Of a DNA stretch of 64,000 nucleotides, positions 27,401 through 39,400 are shown in pieces (within the stretch, counting starts at the first letter, position 1; each line of letters opens with the position of its first letter). The DNA comes from Lineus longissimus (lineage: Eukaryota > Nemertea > Pilidiophora > Heteronemertea > Lineidae), in NCBI RefSeq assembly GCF_910592395.1, contig NC_088319.1, positions 1,056,001 through 1,120,000 on the forward strand, written 5' to 3'. A model generated the notes under the pieces. That model ran no database searches. It was not told the DNA's origin and saw only the letters and a program-made list of their open reading frames with translations. The position numbers and the translations under genes were made by a program.

Positions 27401-30400
27401 TAACATTTTACAAGACCATCATTTAGTCGGCTTTATTTGGAGACTGGCTGGCCGAATGAATCACCTCTAGCAGGACCCTGGTCGCCCCTAAGGGGAGCAT
27501 CTCTAAGCAGGGTCCAGTCAGACTGAAATAAGAATACAAAAGTTAACATTTTACAAGACCATCATTTAGTCGGCTTTATTTGGAGACTGGCTGGCCAAGT
27601 GAAACATCTCTAACAAGTCCCTGGTCTCCTCTGAGGCTGTATAGTATAGGGTCCTCAGTCGGACTAAAGAGAAAACTACAGTTAACACTAAATTCGCTGA
27701 ATGAATCACCTCTAACAAGTCCCTGGTCTCCTCTGAGGGGTAAGTCTTTTATTGGGGTCCAGTCAGATTGAGAAAAACACAGAGCCATCATCACCCTTAA
27801 AAAGCTGGTGACACAGCCAGGTCCGTAAAGTACATATCGGACTGTACCCTATTCTACTGGGTTCCAGGTTGGTCTGTAACGCTATAATTTAGAGTACCTG
27901 TCCGTGTCCTAATCATCGGCATGTCCTAGTTCAGATTTTATCAGTTTGTGTATTGATTATCTTCTATTTGGTACCTAGTCTGGCCGGTTTCTATTGTGTT
28001 GTGAAGAGTAGGAGATAAGACCACCATTGATTTTTTAAGCCTTTTAGCAGTTAAATTGTCAATGTTTGACCGCGACGCATCAAATACTGCGTGGGGTTGT
28101 GAATCTGAAATTTTGATATGATATTCGGGACAGTCGGGCAAGTATTAAATGGTGAAAAATAAACTGGTAGTTGACCACGGAAATTTTTTGATAATCGACA
28201 AATTAGACAGACATTGATATTTCCACTCTTTTCAGCCAACTGGCAGAAAAATCTCAAAACCAAATTAGCAAAATTAGAAATTAATTTTTTCATCAAATAA
28301 TTTCTTTATATCTGTAGACTTGCCACAGCAAATATTTTTTCAATACCTCTCCAAATATGTACTTGAGAGTTAAAAACAGGCACTCGTCTAATTGATAGGC
28401 CTCGACCCTCCAACCTATGAATATTCATTAGTGGTCTTGTCTCATAGGCCAGCAAGACCAATCCCAGGTAGGGAGCTGTCTGCTCATCTCTTATCAGTTA
28501 AAGTTTTATGACAAGAGTAGATAGACCTCCAAGTCAGGGCGAGCCCAAAGTCTCAGTGTCTTCTAATCACCTTGGACAAGTGGTCATTAACGTCACTGAT
28601 TTCTTCCAAAGAGGCGAAAATCTTGTAAGTATCTTTATAATCATTTATGTGGCAATATGAAGAATATGATAGTTTAAGTCAGTTCTGCTTACGAAGAAAG
28701 ACTTTGAGTCTCACCTCAAGTTAACATTCGTCTTGAGTAATCAGATATTGATGGGCTGCGTGACGAAGCAAAAAATTATAAAGCAAGCATCAACAACAAA
28801 AGCTTTTCACTATTGCAGCCAATCGGACGGTACCTTTGATGTGAAACTTTGACTATCGCGTCCCCCAAGATCCCCAGATCCGAATGCACAAGTTGAATTA
28901 GAACTTCATCACGTCTGTGAAGGAAGGGAGCGCTGTTTTCCTAAACGACCAATCGTGGGACTCGGTATTCAGGAATACAAGATGACTCGGAACATGGATT
29001 TGGCAGGTAAAGCCTGGAGTTCAGGATTTTGATTCCGTTTGGTGCCTAAAGGGGCGATGTTTTGGTGTTTTTCTCCCATGGGTGCACATAACAATGCATC
29101 ATTTTGCCAGCCTCACCTCTTTTCATAATATTTCATTGAGGAGGAAACACCAAAAACCGTATTGTATACCAATGTTTGGCAATCATTCTTCAACATAAAC
29201 TACATATATTAATACCTCTTTTTGTAAATATTCAGAACAAAAGAGTTCTACTAGAGACTTTCACTATTTAGTTCCATGTAATCTTTCTAACTTGTATAAT
29301 GCTACCATGCCCAATTGTTCAATAGTGCCCAAGGCAAATGGTGCCATGTTCAATTGTTTATGAGGGCCCAAATGGTGCTATTTACAATTGTTTTTGAGGG
29401 CCCAAGGCAAATGGTGCCATGTGCAATTGTTTATGAGGGCCCAAGGCAAAAGGTGCCATGTTCTATTGTTTATGAGGGCCCAAGGCAAATGGTGCCATGT
29501 ACAATTGTTTATGAGGGCCCACGGCAAATGGTGCCATGTTCTATTGTTTATGAGGGCCCAAGGCAAATGGTGCCATGTACAATTGTTTATGAGGGCCCAA
29601 GGCAAATGGTGCCATGTACAATTGTTTATGAGGGCCCAAGGCAAATGGTGCCATGTACAATTGTTTATGAGGGCCCACGGCAAATGGTGCCATGTTCTAT
29701 TGTTTATGAGGTCCCAAGGCAAACGGTGCCATGTTCTATTGTTTATGAGGTCCCAAGGCAAACGGTGCCATGTTCTATTGTTTATGAGGGCCCACGGCAA
29801 ATGATGCCATGTTCTATTGTTTATGAGGGCCCAAGGTAAAAGGTGCCATGTTCTATTGTTTATGAGGCCCCATGGCAAAAGGTACCATGTACAATTGTTT
29901 ATGAGGGCCCATAGCAAATAGATCACATAGTAGCTTAACCTGGCTCATTCCTCTCGAGTCATTTTACAGATTTGAAGAAGTCTTCACTGTACAAACATCA
30001 TTCTGTATAATCGTTGAAAAAAATTATTAAAGAGTGTTGATTGAGTTGCATCATGTCTGTTTCGCTTACCACCATACACACAATTGTCTCCATGTGACAC
30101 TCCCTAATAGTATTTATATTGCCAGGAATGGCTGAAATCAAAAAGCACACAGATGCTTCAACACTAGTTGAAACGTGTCAAATGAAACAAGCCAAACTAA
30201 ATGAACCAAGAAGATCACGTTTTGATGTAATATGATTGCAAGTGTTAGGTTGATATTTGCATGAAATGAACTAGAGCCATCAAGTGGTGGCAAAGATTGG
30301 TCTCCAGGGAATTGACAAATGGGCGATGTTTACTGAGATGTGATTAGGAAATGTTGGACAAGGTCAGGATATTTTGGGATGGTTCCTTGGACTGTCACAG

Positions 30401-33400
30401 CCCAGTAGATGCATGGTCACAACCTCGGACAGACAACTAGTAAATGCAGTCTGGACCTTTACATCAAATCCGTTGAAGTTCAGCATGAGACAAACCAATC
30501 CATTAAATGCATGGTCACAACCTACAGGTCAACAAGTAAATGCAGTCTGGACCTTTGTACCAATTCCTTTAAAGTACAGGTTGAGACAAATCAGCCCAGT
30601 AGATACATGGCACAGCCTTGGGACAAAAGCCTGAACCTTTACATCCATTCCTTTGAGGTGTTTCAACATTTGCAAACTACCACTCAGATCTGTGACCAAC
30701 CTGAATAGTAAGCCAACAGAATCCCCCCTTCCCCCAGAATGACACCCTTAGGCATACCACTCCTATGGCCCTGAATGCCACAAAACAAAGAAAAACAATT
30801 GGCAGATAAGACACTGTGTTCAAATTATAACTGGATGAAATTTTGGTTCCAGATAACCGATGCACCCAAGGGAATATCCTTCGACCCAGAGCATAGTCTA
30901 ATAGGCTACACCGTGTTCAAATTATAACTGGATGAAATTTTGGTTCCAGATAACTGATGCACCCAAGGGAATATCCTTCGACCCAGAGCATAGTCTAATA
31001 GGCTACACCTTGCAAGAGTCAGCAATCCAGGCACAAGACCCCAATTACAAACCATGCTGGGCAAAGCATCAAGAAATAGGTCAGTTTTTTATATTTGCCC
31101 GATTTCATCTTAAAGGCCTACGCCATTCGTTAAAAATTTTGAATTTGTGATTGAATATAAAAATGACCAATTGCAGAAATACGTACTTAATATAAATTTC
31201 AACATTGTCGTTGTGTAGACTGATATACAAATACTATGAATACAAAGTTTAAACAAATTTGTACTCAGAATAACTGCACTACGGCATTGTGTATTAGTGC
31301 ATTTCTATTTAACTTGACCACAAGTAATAACGAACGGTGTACCCCTTTAAGGGCTGACCACAGGTACCACTGTGGCGGGGATAGTAGTCCTAGGGCTGAT
31401 AGTCCGTGTAACAATAGCCCGCATTGCTAAATGTTTTGGTTAGGGTTAGCGGTACAATAGATCATGCTGCTTAATTGGTCAAATACAATGCTACCGGACT
31501 ATGACTCCAGGGGGACTATATCCGCTGTCACACCACCATTCTAGCAACAGCTTGAAATCCTAAAGCAAATCATCTTGACCCTCAAGCCTTGGATCCACTC
31601 TGCTGACCCGCGCCAGACCCTGTTACACCAACCCTTGACGCCCGTATAAACAGGAGACATGACCTTTAATCATACATGACTCATCGCATTTATTCATGTG
31701 ATAAGTTTTCAGGCCGAGCAAAGAGCAATGACAGACAATGAGCTCACTTAACATCATTTTTGACCTAGTAATTCATGACACAGTCTTGACCCTCAAGAAG
31801 TCACATGACAATATGTGAGAGCATGTGACAAGACAAATAAAAATCAAGAGAAATATGACAATATTTATTCCTATTATACTCAACTCTTTTGTCGTCTTTC
31901 AGTCATTGAACTATACCAGGTAGATTTTCATAATATAATCATATCAACAAGTACAATCATGTTGGTTTGTTGTGAATTCTTTTCTAACTCATCTCAATTA
32001 AAGACAACATCTGTCAGTGCCAAGGTTGTCCTCGCCAGAGAGGTTCAACTGTACAACTTTTTCATTCATGTTTCAGAAATGGAAACCACGTGTAATACTG
32101 AGGAGACAGATGACGATGGATCCACTTTCAGCTGGGCTGCCAGAGATGATAACAAGAATGAAGTTAAGAAACACCTCGACTCCAAAAAAAGATGGTAAAA
32201 ACGGTAATGTGATCTCTGCAAAAAACTTGGAAGGAAAAATTCTCCCAGTCATCATAAATGAGAAAGGACGTACACATACAGTAGAACTGATTTTAGAAAA
32301 TACAGACATTGAAATAAGTCGAAGTGGAACAAATACTTAGGCTAAGGCTGACCTCAACCTCTCTCCTGTTTCAACAGCAGCAAAAAACGGACATCATTGA
32401 TTATGTTCTTATACTTTTATTGAGAGGAAGGCCAGAGATTCAGACAAAACAGGGTTTCTCTCCCCCTAGAATATCATCGAACAACATGAGAATATTCTTT
32501 AGCAATTGAGTAGGATTATATATTGAGACAATGGAAATTCAGGCTGCCTCTCCTCTTTTAAAAGCATCAGAAAATGGACAAGAGATTGTTGTAAAACGTC
32601 TATTAGATAGAGGTGCAGAGATTGAGACAAAGACAAACCAGGGTGACACTCCTCTTTTATTAGCATCAGAAAAAGGACATGAGAATGTTGTTACACTTCT
32701 ATTAGATAGAGGTGCAGACATTGAGACAAAGACAAACCAGGGTTTCACTCCTCTTTCATTAGCATCATTTGATGGACATGAGAATGTTGTTACACTTCTA
32801 TTAGATAGAGGTGCAGACATTGAGACAAAGACAGACCAGGGTGCCACTCCTCTTTCAATAGCATCAGAAAATGGACATGAGAATGTTGTTACACTTCTAT
32901 TAGATAGAGGTGCAGACATTAAGACAAAGGAAAACAAGGGTTTCTCTCCTCTTTCAGTAGCTTCAAAAAATGGACATGAGAATGTTGTTACACTTCTATT
33001 AGATAGAGGTGCAGACATTGAGACAAAGACAAACCGGGGTTCCACTCCTCTTTACCTGGCATCACAAAATGGACATGAGAAGGTTGTTACACTTCTATTA
33101 GATAGAGGTGCAGACATTGAGACAAAGACAACCCAGGGTTCCACTCCTCTTTACCTGGCATCACAAAATGGACATGAGAAGGTTGTTACACTTCTATTAG
33201 ATAGAGGTGCAGACATTGAGACAAAGACAAACCAGGGTTCCACTCCTCTTTACCTGGCATCACAAAATGGACATGAGAAGGTTGTTACACTTCTATTAGA
33301 TAGAGGTGCAGACATTGAGGCAAAGGCAGAACTGGGTTTCACTCCTCTTTCAGTAGCATCACAAAATGGACATGAGAATGTTGTTACACTTCTATTAGAT

Positions 33401-36400
33401 AGAGGTGCAGACATTGAGACAAAGACAACCGAGGGTGACACTCCTCTTTTATTAGCATCACAAAATGGACATGAGAATGTTGTTACACTTCTATTAGATA
33501 GAGGTGCAGACATTGAGACAAAGGAAGAACTGGGATTCACTCCTCTTTTAATAGCATCACAAAATGGACATGAGAATGTTGTTACACTTCTATTAGATAG
33601 AGGTGCAGACATTGAGACAAAGGAAGAACTGGGATTCACTCCTCTTTTAATAGCATCACAAAATGGACATGAGAATGTTGTTACACTTCTATTAGATAGA
33701 GATGCAGACATTGAGACAAAGACAACCCAGGGTTCCACTCCTCTTTACCTGGCATCACACAATGGACATGAGAAGGTTGTTACACTTCTATTAGATAGAG
33801 GTGCAGACATTGAGGCAAAGAGAGATACGGGTGCCTCTCCTCTTGTAATAGCATCAAAAAATGGACATGAGAATGTTGTTACACTTCTATTAGATAGAGG
33901 TGCAAACATTGAGACAAAGACAACCGAGGGTGACACTCCTCTTTTATTAGCATCACAAAATGGACATGAGAATGTTGTTACACTTCTATTAGATAGAGGT
34001 GCAGACATTGAGACAAAGACAGACCAGGGTGACACTCCTCTTTTATTAGCATCACAAAATGGACATGAGAATGTTGTTACACTTCTATTAGATAGAGGTG
34101 CAGACATTGAGACAAAGACAACCCAGGTTTTCACTCCTCTTTCAATAGCATCACAAAATGGACATGAGAATGTTGTTACACTTCTATTAGATAGAGGTGC
34201 AGACATTGAGACAAAGAAAAACCGGGGTTTCACTCCTCTTTCATTAGCATCAGAAAATGGACATGAGAATGTTGTTGCACTTCTATTAGATAGAGGTGCA
34301 GAGATTGAGACAAAGACAAACCAGGGTGACACTCCTCTTTCAGTAGCTTCACAAAATGGACATGAGAATGTTGTTACACTTCTATTAGATAGAGGTGCAG
34401 AGATTGAGACAAAGACAACCCGGGGTTCCACTCCTCTTTCAATAGCATCACAAAATGGACATGAGAATGTTGTTACACTTCTATTAGATAGAGGTGCAGA
34501 GATTGAGACAAAGACAACCCGGGGTTCCACTCCTCTTTCAATAGCATCAGAAAAAGGACATGAGAATGTTGTTACACTTCTATTAGATAGAGGTGTAGAC
34601 ATTGAGACAAAGACAACCGAGGGTGACACTCCTCTTTCATTAGCATCATTTGATGGACATGAGAAGGTTGTTACACTTCTATTAGATAGAGGTGCAGACA
34701 TTGAGACAAAGAGAGATACGGGTTCCACTTCTCTTTACCTGGCATCACAAAATGGACATGAGAATGTTGTTACACTTCTATTAGATAGAGGTGCAGACAT
34801 TGAGACAAAGACAAACCAGGGTTTCACTCCTCTTTCATTAGCATCATTTAATGGACATGAGAATGTTGTTACACTTCTATTAGATAGAGGTGCAGACATT
34901 GAGACAAAGACAACCCGGGGTTCCACTCCTCTTTCAATAGCATCACAGAATGGACATGAGAATGTTGTTACACTTCTATTAGATAGAGGTGCAGACATTG
35001 AGACAAAGACAAACCAGGGTTTCACTCCTCTTTCATTAGCATCATTTAATGGACATGAGAATGTTGTTACACTTCTATTAGATAGAGGTGCAGACATTGA
35101 GGCAAAGGCAGACCAGGGTTTCACTCCTCTTTCATTAGCATCACAAAATGGACATGAGAATGTTGTTACACTTCTATTAGATAGAGGTGCAGACATTGAG
35201 ACAAAGGAAGAACTGGGATTCACTCCTCTTTTAATAGCATCACAAAATGGACATGAGAATGTTGTTACACTTCTATTAGATAGAGGTGCAGACATTGAGA
35301 CAAAGACAACCAATGGTTCCACTCCTCTTTACCTGGCATCACAAAATGGACATGAGAAGGTTGTTACACTTCTATTAGATAGAGGTGCATACATTGAGAC
35401 AAAGAGAGATACGGGTGCCTCTCCTCTTGTAATAGCATCAGAAGAAGGACATGAGAATGTTGTTACACTTCTATTAGATAGAGGTGCAGACATTGAGACA
35501 AAGGAAGAACTGGGATTCACTCCTCTTTTAATAGCATCACAAAATGGACATGAGAATGTTGTTACACTTCTATTAGATAGAGGTGCAGACATTGAGACAA
35601 AGACAACCAATGGTTCCACTCCTCTTTACCTGGCATCACAAAATGGACGTGAGAAGGTAGTTACACTTCTATTAGATAGAGGTGCAGACATTGAGACAAA
35701 GGAAGAACTGGGATTCACTCCTCTTTTAATAGCATCACAAAATGGACATGAGAATGTTGTTACACTTCTATTAGATAGAGGTGCAGACATTGAGACAAAG
35801 ACAACCAATGGTTCCACTCCTCTTTACCTGGCATCACAAAATGGACATGAGAAGGTTGTTACACTTCTATTAGATAGAGGTGCATACATTGAGACAAAGA
35901 GAGATACGGGTGCCTCTCCTCTTGTAATAGCATCAGAAGAAGGACATGAGAATGTTGTTACACTTCTATTAGATAGAGGTGCAAACATTGAGACAAAGAC
36001 AACCCAGGGTGCCTCTCCTCTTGCAATAGCATCACACACTGGACATGAGAACGTTGTTACACTTCTATTAGATAGAGGTGCAGACATTGAGACAAAGACA
36101 GACTGGGGTTCCTCTCCTCTTTCACTTGCGTTACAAAATGGACATGAGAGTGTTGTTAGACTTCTATTATATAGAGGTGCAGACATTGCGACGAAATATA
36201 AAAAAGACTGGGACCCAATTCATATTGCTGTGAACAATGGCAATTCAGCTGCAATGACTTTACTGATCCAGTGGGGAGCAAACATAGAGAGGAAGAACAA
36301 CAGGGGACAATCTCCCCTCAACATGGCTGCTACAATAGGGAAAAAAGACGCTGTCGATTTACTCATCAAACATAATGCTGACTATCGCAGCAGAGACTGT

Positions 36401-39400
36401 TACGGGTTTTCTCCTTTGGAAAATAGCATCATACATGGTCAAGTGGATGTCATAGAATATTTGCTTAAACTCTTTTCTGATAGAGGTGATAGTAGAAGTC
36501 AAGTTAGGGAAAGGTTAGAACTAGCAGCCAAACATGGGCAAAATGATGCAATCCGCTTTCTGGTTAAAATGTATCAAACAAAGATAGACTACAATAAGTT
36601 TCTCGCATCTTCCCTAGCAGCAGCTGTTTTTTATGGCCGTTTTGAGAGCGTTCGATTGCTTCATTCGTTAGGTGCAGCACCATTTAGATACCACCATGAA
36701 TTGGGACAATATCTTACAGGCGGTGACTGCATGGATATTTACTTATACCTCTTGATTTTTAAAAGAAGCCCCGACGCAGTGACATCAAGTGGTGACAATA
36801 TATATGATCATTTGTGTTATAGTGATCGAATTGACTGGGATATTTTTGAGAATGCTCTGTCACCACTCGTATCTACAGTCCAGAAAAATATCACTGCTTT
36901 AAATTTAGTCAACTTACCAGGTCTGGGCTCAATTAAAAAACTTCCTCAAGGTAAAGTCAGAAATCTGAAGCAAACGATTTTGGAACATGTAGAAAAGATA
37001 ACAGAAAAATCAGTTAAGTCGTTCACACTGACAACTGCACTAATCGGAAGTATGGCAGAATCAACTAAAGTGGGATTCACTGATGAATTTGACATCATAC
37101 TACAACAAGAATTTCCTTTGCACCTAGATAAAATAACAAATATTGGGCATGGTTACAGGAAGTATGAAGATGAAGAAAGCAATGTGGATTTCAGTAGTAA
37201 GTTGTTTCATTCTGACATATGGTATGGTCTTGACACCAAAGATAACATGCTTGTCTCTATGCCTACAGCCGTAGCAGGCGATGGTGCTGCATGCACTTGT
37301 ATGAAACTGCGATATCGGGATGAGAAAGATAAAAAGCGTAGGTTGTTGGTATCAGTTGATCTAGTGCCAGTCATACATGTAAAAGACTGGCCAAGTGATG
37401 CTATTCAGAAAACCTGGATGATGAATTCTGCGGAGCTGAAAGCCGAAGGGTACCAGCTGGTGGCCAGACCACCCCATAAGGACACTACGTTTGGGAAAAC
37501 CTTTGATACATGTGAACGGGAGAAACTCTTCCGTGTCACATTCTCTCTGCTCGAAGTGGAGCACATTGAGAAACTCGAGGACAGGGTAAAGGATGCGTAC
37601 ATCTTGGCAAAATGTCTCAGGAATCCAGTGGCATGTCACATTGTCATAAAAGATGAAGGTGTAATACATTTCGTAGGCAAATTCGTAACAAGCTACTTCC
37701 TCAAGACAGTCTTTATGCACAATGTGGAGGACTTCCTCAACCATGAGCGACCCTTGGTTGAGATGGCGTACATATTGTACAGTCAGCTGGAGTACTACCT
37801 CTCCCACGGATATATCCCCATCTTCTGGATGCCCCAGATCAATCTCCTCGAAGGGGTTGACATCAGTGCAGCTAAAGCACACAAGGTGGCAGCACATATG
37901 AAGGCTCATGTCGGCGAGCGTTACCGAGAGGAACTCAACAAGGAACCCCCTGACGATGTCAACGATAAGATAGAGCTTCCACCAGAATGCTCAGTCATAG
38001 ACTTCACTAAAGCTTCAGGAACAGAGATTCTCTCACTGCCGTTGAAATTGGGAAGCTCGCGGGAGACAAGACGCAGAAAAAACATATGTTATACAGAGAG
38101 AGGGGGGAATCGATCTGGTAAGCGAAGACGTAAAAATGCAGACAGACAAAAGGACACCGATAGTGGCCTCTGATGCCTATCTTCAAACAAGGGAAACTAC
38201 AAGCTTAGAATCATCCTTCAATTGATTACCATTATCGGTGACATGCCTCAAATTTCCCAACTCTCGATTTCTCGGATACCAAACTCGAGAAACAACTTCA
38301 GTTTTAAGGTCAAACAATAGCTGTGTATAAGAGAGTATGTTTCAAGCAGTAGAAGGATTGAATTAGGTACATGACATGTGGTTAGGAGGGGCAAATTGAC
38401 TCCTGGACATTAAAAACACCCTGAATAGCTCAGGTTGAGATAAAGAGGTGTTTAACTGACGTCACTGAAATCCAGATGTTGCCAACTTGATTTCAAATTA
38501 GCGCCAGGCGTAATGGTTTACATAAGGACAGTGTATGACTTGGTCAACCATTTTTACTGAACATTTCTCCATTAGGGCTGAGATTACTATTAACTGTACA
38601 TAATACAATGAAATGCTTAAGTTTCTCTGCTATGCCTAAATACCGCCAGGAATATTAGTTATTTGGTTTGCCAACATCATTTTTGACTTTTTTGATTTTG
38701 AATAATATCAACTAACATAATTCAGGTCGCTTTTGAAATAGGAACTCCTTTTCTAGATTTTACGGGGTCAGAAAGATATTCTCTCACAGGCAGTACACAC
38801 GATCCCGCATCGTGTCAAATTCTGACATGTCTCACGAAAATGCCAATAAAAAAATTCAAAATCATTGGAATTTTTTCAAATTCACTTGTGACATTGAAAA
38901 GATATAGGACCACACTTCTGCAAAGTTTGATGAAAATCACGCCATTAAATTTGTTTTAAATCACGAAAATGTACACATATGATGTATATAGAAGATTTCA
39001 TTGTGTACTGAGGCCTTTAGGTTACATGTATATAATGATGAAGGAGTTATGTCACTTGATATATAAGGTGTCCACTTCATGAGGTTATTACAGGTTACTG
39101 ACTTCTTGACAAATGTTTTTGAATCACATTTGTGCAAAACGGTTTTCATTGTGTTTTACTCAATATTGTAACTATAGCGATGTTTATGCAAAATATCACC
39201 TGACAATTTTATTGATACGTATGCAAGTACGAGTTTGTTCAAAGAAGGGGATGTCTAAAAATTAGAAAATTGGGCTTGTATACTAAATGAATGGCCCTTA
39301 GACAAAGTTCATTGGTTAAAAGCAGCAGATCATTAAAAGTCTTTAGTAGTAAAGAATACTACGAAAATATTAGACTGTTTAATTTGTCAGTGCATGGGCT

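Noticed and set aside
28568-28625. Minus-strand 51-nt phase 0-0 exon candidate ([17 protein letters not shown]) between two L4-1 exons
   Set aside because: The acceptor lacks a pyrimidine tract, and modules 2 and 3 join the flanking L4 exons directly without such an insert.
28975-29010. Plus-strand first exon ATGACTCGGAACATGGATTT with donor GCAG/GTAAAG as the 5' end of the ankyrin gene
   Set aside because: Only a short open stretch with a donor-like site. No promoter motif, and the phase cannot be matched to a defined acceptor.
33745-34728. 327-codon minus-strand frame opposite the ankyrin array
   Set aside because: Mirror of the 99-bp coding repeat, with no independent motif or start context.
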